From assembly GCA_032433765.1 (NCBI GenBank), contig JAVIAB010000047.1, forward strand, positions 18,819,011-18,883,010: a stretch of DNA of 64,000 nucleotides. The letters run 5' to 3'. A program made the translations under genes and the position numbers. The stretch's first letter is position 1. Every line of letters starts with the position of its first letter. Of this stretch, positions 53,726 through 64,000 are shown piece after piece. The DNA comes from Megaustenia siamemsis. Its lineage: Eukaryota > Mollusca > Gastropoda > Stylommatophora > Ariophantidae. The notes under the pieces were generated by a model. It was not told the DNA's origin. It was given only the letters and a program-made list of their open reading frames with translations, and did not search any database.

Positions 53726-53995
53726 CATCATCAAGTACTGGGCCTACTGGCGTAGGTGATCATGTCTCTCCACAACTTTCGATCTTGGTAGCTATTTTTC
53801 ATTTCTGTTGTTGACCTTCTGCCAAGCCATTCTCTTAAGCTGTCTGTTATTTTTTTCTCTTTGCTTCCCTCTATGTCTTCGTCCCTCAATGTTTCCAGTT
53901 GTTACAATATATTCCAGTTGTTCTCTTCTCATTACATGACCTAAAAATGATGATTGTTTCTTTCTAATATTGGAAATTACCTCTCTTTTAGCTTT
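53726..53995 (-). pseudogene. LINE family B variant 3' fragment
   Basis: It begins CATCATCATCAAGTACTGGG and runs through GATCATGTCTCTCCACAAC, CTCTTCTCATTACATGACC and AAAAATGATGATTGTTTC, the antisense of the fragment at 37345-37608. Confidence 0.8.
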
Positions 53996-54360
53996 GGCAC
54001 AATATCCCAGCTGTAATAAAACATATTCCAGCAGTCAAAATATATATCAGCTCACACAAAATATCCCAATTGTAACAAAATATCCCAGCAGTCAAAAAAT
54101 ATATCAGTTCACACAAAATATCCCAGCTTTCACAAAATATCTCATTTGTCACAAAATATCCCAGCTATCACAAAATCTTCCAGCTGTCACAAAATATCTC
54201 AGTTATAACAAAATATCCCAGCTGTCACAAAATATCACAGCTATCATAAAATATCACAGTTGTCTCAAAATATCCCAGTTGTTACAAAATGTCCAGTTGT
54301 CACAAAATACCCCAGCTGTCACAAAATATCCTAGCTGACATAAAATAGAGTGGAGACAAT
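53996..54360. repeat. 19-bp satellite (AAAATATCCCAGCTGTCAC), segment 1
   Basis: Degenerate tandem units; the consensus contains the palindrome CAGCTG. A distinctive GTAATAAAACATATTCCAGC phrase at 54013 recurs at 54976, 55941 and 56892. Confidence 0.93.
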
Positions 54361-54425
54361 ATATAATGATAATCAATAATAAATTAATATTATTATAAAG
54401 AGAAACTTCTGAGGCGATAATCAGC

Positions 54426-54722
54426 GAATCAATTCAGATGAAGAGGTATATTTACTGCACTCGGAAAAAATGACAAATAATCAACAACAGAAAAAAATAT
54501 GGACCAAAGCAAGATCGAACCCTTACTCAGTGGCACAGTGCCTTGCCACGAAAAGCCAAATGCTAGGGAACACTGCCACTCAGCTAACCAAAAGCGTTTG
54601 GTTTTTCGTGGTAAGGCGCTGTGCCACTGAGTACGGGTTCGATCCTGCTTTGGTCCATACCTGTTGATTATTTGTCATTTTTTTCCAGTGCTGTAAACAT
54701 ACCTCATCCTCTGAATTGATTC
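54426..54722. mobile_element. Foldback element with tRNA-like arms
   Basis: Arms 54426-54560 and 54597-54722 are inverted repeats (outer ends GAATCAATTCAG / CTGAATTGATTC) with a 36-bp centre. Each arm includes a tRNA-like stretch: the right arm reads CGTGGTAAGGCGCTGTGCCA and GGGTTCGATCC (B-box-like). It may be two SINE copies joined head to head. It lies within the 19-bp satellite region. Confidence 0.8.
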
Positions 54723-57070
54723 ACAGATATAATATATCTGAATTGTCACAACATATCTCAATTGTGAAAAAATATCAAAGATGTAACACAATATTTCAGG
54801 TGTCAGAAAATATTCCACATGCAACAAAGTATCACAGTGGTAAAAAAAATATTCCAGCTGTCACAAAAAAATTTCAGTTCTCACAAAATGTCACAACAGT
54901 AAGAAAAAATCCCAGCACTAACAATATAATCCGGGCTGTCACAAAATATATCAGCTGTACCAAAATATCTCTGATGTAATAAAATATATTCCAGCAGTCA
55001 AAATATATCTCAGTTCACACAAAATATCCCAGCTGCAAAAAAATATCTCAGCTGTCACAGAATATTTCATTTGTCACAAAATATCACAGCTGTCATGAAA
55101 TATCTCAGTTATAAAATTTCACAGATGTCACAAAATATCCCAGATGTCACATAAAATCCAAGAAGTAACAAAATATCCCAGTAGTAACAAAATATACAGC
55201 TACCACAAAATATCCCAGTTATCACAAAATCATCCAGCTGTTTCAAATTGGCACAGCAGTAACAAAATATCCCAGTAGTATAAAAAATATCCCAGTTGTA
55301 ACATAATATACCAGTTGTCACAAAATAACCCAGCTGTCATAAAATATCACAGCTGTCAGAAAATATCCCAACTGTCACAAATAATCCCATCTGTCAAAAA
55401 ATACCTAAGTTGTCACAAAATGTCTCATTTGTTACAAAATGTTACAGCTATAACAAAATATCCCAGCTTCAACAAAATATCCCAGCTTCAACGAAACATC
55501 CCAGCTGCCATAAAACATCCAAGCTGCCACAAAACATCCATGCTGTCACAAAACATCTCAGTTGTCACAAAATATCCCAGCTGTAACAAAATATCTCAGT
55601 TGTCAGAAAATATCCCAGCTGGAACAATTTTATCACAATCATAACAAAATATTCCAGATGTTACAAAATATTTCAGATGTCACAAAATGTTACAGCAGTA
55701 ACAAAATGTCCCAGCAGTAACAAAATATACCAGCAAAAATAAAATATCACATCTGTCAAAATCTCATTTGCCACAAAATATCTCAGTTGTCACAAGATAT
55801 CGAAGCTATAACACACATATCTTGTTGTCAGAAAATATCCCACATGCAAAAAAGTATCCCAGTGGTAAAAAAATATTCCAGCTGTCACAAAATATCCCAG
55901 CAGTAACAAAATATCCTGGCTGTACCAAAATATCTCTGATGTAATAAAATATATTACAGCAGTCAAAATATATCTCAGTTCACACAAAATATCCCAGCTG
56001 CAAAAAAATATCTCCGCTGTCACAGAATATTTCATTTGTCACAAAATATCACAGCTGTCATGAAATATCTTAGTTATAAAATTTCACAGATGTCACAAAA
56101 TATCCCAGATGTCACATAAAATCCAAGAAGTAACAAAATTTCCCAGTAGTAACAAAATATACAACTACCACAAAATATCCCAGTTATCACAAAATCATCC
56201 AGCTGTCTCAAATTGGCACAGCAGTAACAAAATATCCCAGTAGTATAAAAAATATCCCAGCAGTAGAAAAATATCCCTGCTATTACAAAATATCTCAGTT
56301 GTAACAAAATATCCCAGTTGTAACATAATATACCAGTTGTAACATAATATACCAGTTGTCACAAAATAACCCAGCTGTCATAAAATATCACAGCTGTCAG
56401 AAAATATCCCAACTGTCACAAATAATCCCATCTGTCAAAAAATACCTAAGTTGTCACAAAATGTCTCATTTTGAACAGCTGTAACAAAATATCCCAGCTT
56501 CAACAAAATATCCCAGCTGCCACAAAACATCCATGCTGTCACAAAACATCTCAGTTGTCACAAAATATCCCAGCTGTAACAAAATATCTCAGTTGTAAGA
56601 AAATATCCCAGCTGGAACAATTTTATCACAATCATAACAAAATATTCCAGATGTTACAAAATATTTCAGATGTCACAAAATGTTACAGCAGTAACAAAAT
56701 GTCCCAGCAGTAACAAAATATACCAGCAATAACAAAATATCACATCTGTCAAAATCTCATTTGCCACAAAATATCTCAGTTGTCACAAATCTTGTTGTCA
56801 GAAAATATCCCACATGCAAAAAAGTATCCCAGTGGTAAAAAAATATTCCAGCTGTCACAAAATATCCCGGCTGTACCAAAATATCTCTGATGTAATAAAA
56901 TATATTCCAGCAGTCAAAATATACCTCAGTTCACACAAAATACCCCAGCTGCAAAAAAATATCCCAGCTGTTACAGAATATATCATTTGTCACAAAATAT
57001 CCCAGCTATCACAAAATCATGCACATGTCACAAAATATCTCAGTTATCACAAAATATCACAGCTGACATA
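54723..57070. repeat. 19-bp satellite, segment 2, with ~0.96-kb higher-order repeat
   Basis: Degenerate 19-bp units. Longer blocks repeat in the same internal order with starts at 54976, 55941 and 56892 (spacing 965 and 951 bp). Shared block markers include AAATTTCACAGATGTCAC, AATTGGCACAGCAGTAAC and GGAACAATTTTATCACAATC. Short open frames (Lys/Ser/Gln-Ile-Ser rich) are artefacts. Confidence 0.93.
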
Positions 57071-57580
57071 AAGCTCAGGCCAAAATAGCATTTCAGAAAA
57101 TGAAAAATATTTTATGCAACAAATCTATGTCAATAAAAATGAGAAAGAGAGTTCATTGGTGCTATATAGAACCAATTCTGACCTATGGAAACGAATCATG
57201 GACAGTAGACAAACAAACGTAAAGATGATTAGAGGCCACAGAGATGGGATTTCTCAGAAGAATGTTGAAAGTTACCTGGACAGCTAAAAAGACCAATGAG
57301 GAAGTTCTCAAAGAGGCCAATACTAAAAGGGAGCTCTTAAAAACATTAGAAAGAAGCAATCAACATTTTTCGGGCACATCATGAGAAGAGGAAAGTTGGA
57401 ATACTTGGTTACAACTGGCAAAATAAAAGGAAAGAGATCACAAAGAGAGAAAATACTGGATAACTTGGTGTCATGACATGGAAAACAATCAACAACAGAA
57501 CTGATACGATGCACTGTGGATAGAAGATTGTGGAGGGACATGATCACTTATGACAACCGGTATGGCACATGATGATGTCA
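57071..57580 (+). pseudogene. LINE family B 3' fragment, longest copy
   Basis: AKIAFQKMKNILCNKSMSIK, EPILTYGNESWTVDKQT, LEATEMGFLRRMLKVTW, KTNEEVLKEANTKRELLKTL, then broken frames to GMAHDDV with a GATGATG tail. TYG.E.W..D.Q....EA.EM.FLRRML is the conserved RT C-terminal stretch. This copy links the FLRRML module to the MRRGKLEYL module seen alone elsewhere. Confidence 0.85.
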
Positions 57581-58445
57581 TACAGTAATTCAGTTTCCCT
57601 AAAATATCCTCGCTGTCACAAAATATCTCAACTGTAACAGAATGTCTCAGTTGTTACAAAATGTTACAGCTTTAACAAAATATTCCAGATACCACAAAAC
57701 ATCCCAGCTGTCATAAAACATTCAAGCTGTGACAAAATATCACAGTTGTCACAAAATATGTCAATTGTCATAAAATATCCCAGCTGCAACAATTTTATCC
57801 CAGTCATAACAAAATATTCCAGCTTTTACAAAATATCCCAGCTGTCACAAAATCTTCCAGCCATCACAAAATATCCCAGCTGTCTCACAAAATATCCCAG
57901 CAGTAACAAAGTATCCCAGCAGTAACAAAGTATCCCAGCAGTAACAAAGTATCACAGCTGTCACAAAATAGCCCAGCTGTCACAAAATATCTCAGATGAC
58001 ACAAAAAACCCCAGCAGTAACAAAATATCTCAGCTGTCACAAAATATCCCAGCTATCACAAAATATAGTTCTCACAAAATAAGCCAGTGTTACAAAATAT
58101 TAAAGTTGTCACAAAATATTAAAGTTGTAACAAAATATCTCAGTTGTCATAAAGTATTTCAGTTGTCACAAAACATCACAGCAGTAACAAAATATCCCAG
58201 TTGTAATAAAATATCTCAGTTGTCACAAAATATCCCAGCTGTCACAAAATATCCCAGCTGTCACAAAATATCTCAGCTATAACATCATGTACAGTTGTCA
58301 AAAATGTTACAGCTGTAACAAAACATCCCAGCTGCAACAAAACATCCAAGCTGCAACAAAATATCCCCTCTATCACAAAACAACACAGCTGTCATAAAAC
58401 ATCTCAGCTGTCATAAAATATCCCAGTTGTCACAAAAGATCACAG
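57581..58445. repeat. 19-bp satellite, segment 3
   Basis: The same units as segments 1 and 2, resuming after the LINE insertion. Confidence 0.92.
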
Positions 58446-58532
58446 ATGTTCCCTTCTCCTGACATGACCCCAAGTGATGAATGTCTTCTGATGTTAGAAA
58501 TTAGCTTTCATTTTTGATTTGGCCTAATTTAG
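58446..58532 (-). pseudogene. LINE family B fragment
   Basis: GTTCCCTTCTCCTGACATGA and GATGTTAGAAATTAGCTTTC correspond to 53915-53990 (GTTCTCTTCTCATTACATGA and AATATTGGAAATTACC). Confidence 0.6.
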
Positions 58533-58765
58533 AACATCCTAATGACTCTTTTAGAACATCCTAATTACTCTTTTAGAATATCCCCATTACTCTTTTAGAA
58601 TACCCTTGATACTTTTTTTTAGAACATCCACATTACTCTTTTAGAATATCCCCATTACTCTTTTAGAATAACCCCATTACTCTTTCAGAATATCCCCCTT
58701 AGTCTTTCAGAATATCCCTTTAGTCTTTTAGAATACCTTCGTTACTCTTTTATAACATCCTCATC
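58533..58765. repeat. Minisatellite, ~22-bp unit
   Basis: About ten copies of ATTACTCTTTTAGAATATCCCC. Confidence 0.94.
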
Positions 58766-58854
58766 TATTACAAAAGTTGGACACAACTCAAGAGAACAAA
58801 ATTAATATAAAAATCTGCTTTATAGAATTGTTAGATTTTTGTGTTATGTGAGGG

Positions 58855-59208
58855 CTACTTGCAGTACTTTCTAACCATAGCATATGCATCAGTGGACAGA
58901 CAACAATCCTGGACATGCTGAAATGAAAAGTACCTATAAGCAATCATCACTATTCCTTTGTCTGCTGTTACTTCACATGACTTCATCTCAAGTTTATGTA
59001 GATTTGGACAGTGCATAGATAAGGCATACAGTCCATCATCTGTTATGTCACATTTGCTTATGTCCAACGAGCAAAATCTTCAGCAGTTTTGTGCCAGAAA
59101 ATCTAAACCAATGTCTGAGATAGCCTCACAGCCCCAAGCGTTGAAGTAGCATAGCTTGTTGTAGTTCTTAGTAATGAGAATGACCCCTTAGTCTGACACC
59201 TTGGTAAA
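58855..59208 (-). pseudogene. FBXL7-like leucine-rich-repeat terminal exon with in-frame stops
   Basis: The minus frame reads KVSD, stop, GVILITKNYNKLCYFNAWGC, EAISDIGLDFLAQNC, stop, RFCSLDISKCDITDDGLYAL, SMHCPNLHKLEMKSCEVTAD, then FQHVQDCCLSTDAYAMVRKY and CK before the final stop. The LRR cadence and the ending ..VQDC..S..A...V...CK match the C-terminus of F-box/LRR protein 7, an SCF ubiquitin-ligase substrate adaptor. The two internal stops fit single-base changes (TAA for GAA, TGA for CGA). An acceptor-like TTTACCAAG lies at about 59206. A second LRR exon occurs at 62360-62483. It is probably a decayed paralogue; a sequencing error is the alternative. Confidence 0.65.
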
Positions 59209-59499
59209 CATGAAAAAATGTGTAAAATGTTTATAACAGGCCTTTGTAAGCAATTATATATGTAAATGTAAATACAGTAGTCCATATAAATATCTGTCAA
59301 CAATTATATTTTTCTTTAAATATTTAAACATTGTACATAAACATAACACTAGTAAACATGTACAAATTAAACCCATCATCCCTTTTAATATATTGAGGAA
59401 TAATGATGTTAGTGATCATATTTTTTTATGACCAACAAGACTTTTATAAAAGTCGTGACCAGAATCAAGCAATGCTGCACTACCTTTCCACATAAAATG
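59209..59499. other. Unassigned, possibly intronic
   Basis: AT-rich, nothing recognised. Confidence 0.4.
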
Positions 59500-60160
59500 G
59501 TAGATGTGTAAATACATTTTTGAAGCAGGCCATATATAAATATGTAAATATTTTAACAGTGACACAAATTCTATCACCAAGCTTGTTTAAACTAATCAAT
59601 GAGAAAATCTTTAAAAAGATCACAAAGATACCAGGCATAAACAATAATGTAATGATAGTCAGTAACTTAAGATATGCTGATGATACTGTATTACTAGCAG
59701 AAAATCCTGAAGATCTACATCAATTACTAAATGAAAAAAACATGATAAGCAAAAAATACGGATTAGATATGAATAGCAAAAAGACAAACCTTGATCATAA
59801 ACAAAGAAAGTAATCAAAACCTTCAAGTGGATATCAAATTTCAAGAAATACACCTGAAGACAGTTCAAAAATACAAATACTTTAAACATACTATAACTAG
59901 TGATGGAAAATGTAAAACTGGAGAAAAAAAAAAGAAAATGGCAAAAAGTAATTTTAATGTCATAAAAAATATACTAATATCAAAACAATTAAAGCAGGGC
60001 TAAAGCTAAGAATAGCAAAATGCTATATCTTCTCAACATTCATGTATGGTGCTGAAAGAGGGACATTGGACAAGAAAACAGAACAGAAAATATAAGCTTT
60101 TCAGATGTGGATTTATAGAAGAATAGGAAGAATTGAAAGGAAAGAAAAGAAAACAAACGA
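59500..60160 (+). pseudogene. LINE family C, RT core, left part of a split copy
   Basis: VTQILSPSLFKLINEKIFKK, NNNVMIVSNLRYADDTVLLA (catalytic YADD retained), ENPEDLHQLLNEKNMISKKY, then after a shift EIHLKTVQKYKYFKHTITSD and FSTFMYGAERGTLDKKTEQK. It stops in GRIERKEKKTND at about 60160, where family D sequence begins on the other strand. It continues at 60683. Confidence 0.82.
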
Positions 60161-60688
60161 TTTTTCTTGTTCTTTCCTTCCTCATTTGCCTTTTAGCATC
60201 GAGGGGGGATATAATTTGCAGTCTTTTGCTCTTCTGTTTACCTCGGCTGCAGGTTATGTTTCCTAGTGCTTCTAATATTCCATCCATCCATCTTGTTCGT
60301 GGTTGTCCATTGGGTCTGGTATTCTCACATTTGTTGAAGGCTCGCTGTATTGTGTTTTGATTTTTCTGCTTTGTCATGCGGCCAAAAATGTTACCTGTTG
60401 TTTCTTTATATATTCTATGGTGGGGTTTATTTCTAGCATTCTCCTCAGTTCTTCATTTCTGATCTTATCTTTCAGACTGTTTCCTATCATTCGTCTGACA
60501 CATTTCTTCTTAGTAGAAGTTATTTTTCTTATTGTTCTTGCATCTAGGGTCCAGGTCTGGCATTGGTAGCACAACGTTGGGATAAAGATTGTATTGTATA
60601 GTGCTCATTTTGCCTCTAGCGTTATTTCCTTGTTGGACAATAGTGGTGATGATAACTGTCCAATGATTTGGATTGACAAAAAAACGAT
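60151..60688 (-). mobile_element. LINE family D fragment inserted into LINE family C
   Basis: Minus-strand 60674-60162: YQCQTWTLDARTIRKITSTK, KKCVRRMIGNSLKDKIRNEE and LRRMLEINPTIEYIKKQQVT, then the C-terminal basic tail SPLDAKRQMRKERTRKIV. Candidate TSDs AAACAAACGAT (60151-60161) and AAAAAAACGAT (60678-60688) flank it. It is a 5'-truncated insertion. Confidence 0.8.
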
Positions 60689-60905
60689 GAAGTCTTAAAA
60701 CAACTAAAAATTAAAAGAGAACTACTAAACACAATTCAAACAAGACAAATGAGATTTTTGAGTCATGTGTAACATAAAAAGATGGTCACATCAGCCAATG
60801 ATAATATTCATTATGAAAGCAAAAGACAGCAGAAAGATGCTCTACAGTAGCCAACTTTGGGTGTGGAGACAGCACTTAATGAATGACATAAATGAAAATG
60901 TCAAA
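60683..60905 (+). pseudogene. LINE family C, right part of the split copy
   Basis: DKKTNDEVLKQLKIKRELLN, TIQTRQMRFLSHV and a frameshifted KRQQKDALQ end. The join KKTND/KKTNDEVLKQLK matches the uninterrupted family C copy at 4400-4600 (KKTNEDVLKQLK). Confidence 0.8.
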
Positions 60906-62130
60906 TAAAATTTATCTTAGCTCTCTAAAGAAACAATTTTAAACTGATAAGCTGTGAAAGTCTGTATCTGCACTGCACAATTTTTATAAAATGTATTGTT
61001 TCCAATGTAAAGCAAGATTTTTTTTTTTATTCTGCTCTTCCAAAAAAATAGTTTCCACAGTCTGGTGTCACATGCTTCCTTGTATTAGTTATCAAAATGG
61101 TGGATGCACTGATTACGTTTCAGAAGCTATAAGCTGTGATTGAAATTCTCACAGTGGAAAGTTTTGAGCCTAAAGCAATTCACAATTCTCCTTGGAATTT
61201 GCTTGAAGAGGATGTTTTCAATCTCAAGTTATGGCAGTCTTGACACAGAGAGATTGTTAGTTCAAATCTGAATGTACAAGTTGGGATTTTTATTTGTGAT
61301 TTCTCTCTGTGGCAACCACCCCTGGTCTCAACAGTGAGGCCTGGCTTCATGTGTCAATTACACAACAGAAAAAATATGAGTACCTCTGAAGATGGAGTTA
61401 TCTGCCTGAGTGGCGAGGGGCCCCTTTGCACATGGCTGCCAGGGTAAAATGAATTAACATGCAAAATTCAGTTCCTATTCCTAGGCTATAGGGATTTAGG
61501 CTTAGGTGAAAGCTGCGAACGCAAAAAAAAAAATGTCTATACTGTACATTTTTGGTTAACTTTTTCCGTACGAAAGCTTTTTATTGACGCAACAGAAGAG
61601 ATTTCAGAGACAAAATTGTTCATGGTTGTAAGAATAAATCTATATATTTATATTCATCTAACATATAACATATTATATATGAATGTTTAGATAATTGAAC
61701 AAGATATAAGATTTCACCAATATCCAAATGATATGAGACATGTAAAAAGAATATGGTTTGATGTTCACACTAATCAAATTGAGTGTGGCGTACTATATGG
61801 CGAAACATATGTCACCCGAATCGCATTGACACACAGTGCGGAAAAATGTATGGAAAGAGTTAATGTAATAAATCATTTTAAAGAAAAAAATCTGAGTACA
61901 AATGTTTGCGGTGATAAAAATAGCATGATACACATTACACACAGACCAATATTTTCTGTTATAAATATTTGGCTGTTAAGCTTGTGAATGCAGGTGGTTG
62001 GCGGTGGTACAGATGGTACTTACATCAATTTCAGGATTAGTGGTTTCTTCAAGGTGGTGTCTTTTCAATAATTGCTATATTACCTAGGGTTTATACTTTT
62101 TTTCAAAGTTGAGTAAGGTAGAATTTTAGC
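60815..62130. repeat. Tandem-duplicated segment, copy 1
   Basis: From the LINE C tail through TTCTCACAGTGGAAAGTTTT and TGTCACATGCTTCCTTGTAT to GGTGGTGTCTTTTCAATAAT. Partner: 62752-63995. Copy 1 has an extra ~107 bp at 61484-61590. A short frame (HVKRIWFDVHTNQIECGVLY, 61733-61985) is shared with copy 2, but no family is recognised. Confidence 0.85.
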
Positions 62131-62359
62131 AAAAATTGAGAAATTCTGCTAAAATAAGGACATATGACAAAGTAAACCAAAATCCCTGTGTGCCATCTGA
62201 TGGCACTCCAGGGCATTAGAATTAAGAGTCATGAAATTATATGAGTACTAACATACTTTTCCCAAAACTGCACAACTTTAAAAAATAAAGAGACATTAGA
62301 ATATAAAATCCTCCATTACCTTTTTACAATTGCCACAATGAGGTTACGTAGAGTCTTAC
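62131..62359. other. Unassigned, likely intronic
   Basis: Nothing recognised. Confidence 0.35.
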
Positions 62360-62483
62360 GTAATTTGACCACTCTTGCATGCCTAGATCAGCTACACTTT
62401 TGCAATCACTCAGTCTCAGTTCTCGAAAGCTTGTCGAAGGAAGAATTTTTGAATTGTTTAATGACATGACAAAAAGAGAATAA
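62360..62483 (-). CDS. FBXL7-like leucine-rich-repeat internal exon
   Basis: An acceptor after a T-rich tract (TTTGTAATTTTAG, AG at 62484-62485) and a donor GTAAGA (RC of 62354-62359) bound 124 bp. It encodes LFVMSLNNSKILPSTSFREL and RLSDCKSVADLGMQEWSNY. S.RELRLSDC..V.DLGM.E parallels the FBXL7 LRR phrase around SDC..VSDFG. It is on the same strand and in the expected order upstream of 58855-59208. No stop occurs in this exon. It probably belongs to the same decayed gene. Confidence 0.5.
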
Positions 62484-62689
62484 CTAAAATTACAAAGAAA
62501 AGTTTTAAACAGATAAACTTAATATTTGAATATTTACTGAATATTTATTTATTGTAAAGAATATTATTTATTTACTGAATATCTATTTATTTTATGCTCC
62601 ATGTAAATGCAAATCTATAACAGGTGAAATATACCAGATGGCCTATTAAAATTAATATTCATAGCTTTACCAAAGAAATGGGAAACCGC
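62484..62689. other. AT-rich unassigned sequence
   Basis: TATTTATT-rich imperfect repeats near 62520-62600. Confidence 0.5.
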
Positions 62690-62750
62690 GATAGCTCGGT
62701 GGTTAGTGAACTGGACTACAAATGACAAGAGGTAGGGTTCGATCCTTACA
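62690..62750 (+). mobile_element. SINE family A head only
   Basis: ACCGCGATAGCTCGGTGGTT and GGGTTCGATCC carry the A and B boxes. It then passes directly into a LINE C tail (ACATCAAAGCAAGAGACAGA) at about 62751. The SINE body is absent. Confidence 0.75.
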
Positions 62751-62751
62751 A

Positions 62752-63995
62752 CATCAAAGCAAGAGACAGAGCAGAAAGGTGCTCCATGATAACCAACTTT
62801 GGATATGGAGACAGCACTGAATAACATAAATGAAAATGTCAAATAAAATGTATACTTAGCTCTCTTAAGAAACAATTTTAATTTGATAAGATGTGAAAGT
62901 CTGTATCTGCACTGCACAATTTTTATAAAATGTATTGTTTCCAATGTTAAGCAAGTTTTTTTTTATTTATTCTGCTCTTCCAAAAAAATGTTTCCACAGT
63001 CTGGTGTCACATGCTTCCTTGTATTAGTTATCAAAATGGTGGATGCACTGAATACATGTCAGAAGCTATAAGCTGTGATTGAAATTCTCACAGTGGAAAG
63101 TTTTGAGCCTAAAGCAATTCACAATTCTCCTTGGAATTTGCTTGAAGAGAAAGTTTTCAATCTCAAGTTATGGCAGTTTTGACACAGAGAGGTTGTTAGT
63201 TCAAATCTGAATGTACAAGTTGGGATTTTTATTTGTGATTTCTCTCTGTGGCAACCACCCCTGGTCAAATAGAGAGCCATTGCTTGAAACATCAATTACA
63301 CATCAACAGAAGAAATAAGAGTACCTCTGAAGATGGAGTTATCTGCCTGATTGGTGAGGGCCACTGTGCACATGGCTGCCAGGGTAAAATGAATTAACAT
63401 GCAAAATTCAGTTCCTATTCCTAGGCAACAGAAGAGATTTCAGAGACAAAATTGTTCATGGTTTTAAGAATCAATCTATATATTTATATTCATCTAACAT
63501 ATTATATATGTATCTTTATATAATTGAACAAGATATAAGATTTCACCAATATCCAGATGATATTAGACATGTAAAAAGAATATGGTTTGATGGCGCTCAC
63601 ATTAATCAAATTGAGCATAGTGCATTACACGGCAAAATGTACGTTGCCGGAATCGCATTGGCGCACAGTGCGGCAAAACATATGGAAAGAGTTAATGTAA
63701 TAAATAATTTTAAATAAAAATTTCTGAGTACAATTGTTTGTGGTGATAAAAATAGCATGATACACATTACACATAGACCAATATTTTTATTATAAAAACT
63801 TGGCTGTTAAACTTGTAAATGTAGGTGGTTGGTGAGCTGGTACAATATGGTACTTATTCTCATCAATTTCAGGACTAGTGGTTTCTTCAAGGTGGTGTCT
63901 TTTCAATAATTGCTATATTACCTTGGGTTTATACTTTTCTTTAAAGTTCAGTAAGGTAGATCTTTAGTGAAGATTGAGAACCTCCGCCAAAATAA
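62752..63995. repeat. Tandem-duplicated segment, copy 2
   Basis: Diverged duplicate of 60815-62130. The shared short frame here reads IIEQDIRFHQYPDDIRHVKR and IWFDGAHINQIEHSALHGKM (63508-63717), one codon longer than in copy 1 and ending earlier. It continues to the window edge. Confidence 0.85.
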
Positions 63996-64000
63996 GGACA

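Overview
This window looks like non-coding, repeat-dominated nuclear DNA of an invertebrate animal. The signs are AT-rich sequence, split exons with GT/AG borders, tRNA-derived SINEs, many truncated non-LTR retrotransposons, Penelope-like elements and long minisatellites. The EGF/Ig exon style, the element mix and a Sailor-type (DD82E-like) transposon fit a lophotrochozoan, perhaps a mollusc. That is an inference; nothing here fixes the species. There is no bacterial operon structure, CRISPR array or rRNA. Most open frames are repeat shadows, and many listed starts are not ATG.

Layout. 0-7 kb: SINE copies, including two oppositely oriented copies of a dimeric SINE each with its own target-site duplication (TSD), LINE 3' fragments, an Ig-like exon on the minus strand and a Penelope GIY-YIG remnant. 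7.6-14.8 kb: seven minisatellite blocks, one pair belonging to a duplicated (TC)n-unique-minisatellite module, plus an EGF-like exon (minus). 15-17.4 kb: a frameshifted LINE with reverse transcriptase (RT) and RNase H. 17.46-17.77 kb: a clean Ig-like exon (minus, phase 1-1). 19.1-20.5 kb: a 19-bp satellite with higher-order structure. 20.6-30 kb: LINE fragments, Penelope termini and a Penelope copy split by a SINE. 31.06-33.17 kb: a structurally complete Tc1/mariner-superfamily transposon with an intact 425-residue transposase, the only undamaged long gene in the window. 33.3-40 kb: minisatellites, SINEs, a MITE-like element and an Ig-exon remnant. 40.5-47 kb: a mariner-like relic and a 2.3-kb tandem duplication carrying LINE RNase H remains. 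47-49 kb: two convergent LINE RT relics. 49.5-51.2 kb: minisatellites. 52.7-53.6 kb: hAT-like remains in opposite orientations. 54-58.4 kb: a second 19-bp satellite interrupted by a foldback and a LINE fragment. 58.8-62.5 kb: exons of an FBXL7-like leucine-rich-repeat gene (minus) with in-frame stops, mixed with nested LINEs. 60.8-64 kb: a diverged tandem duplication.

Host-gene content is thin: Ig-like and EGF-like exons on the minus strand that could belong to one large receptor or secreted protein, and an FBXL7-like pseudogene. The transposon, SINE and LINE layers can be ordered in time by nesting: a SINE inside a Penelope element, a LINE inside a LINE, and an insertion inside a SINE. I see no convincing new enzymatic or defence system. 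The best leads are the intact Sailor-like element, the dimeric SINE, hammerhead-like motifs in Penelope termini, and the satellite higher-order repeats.
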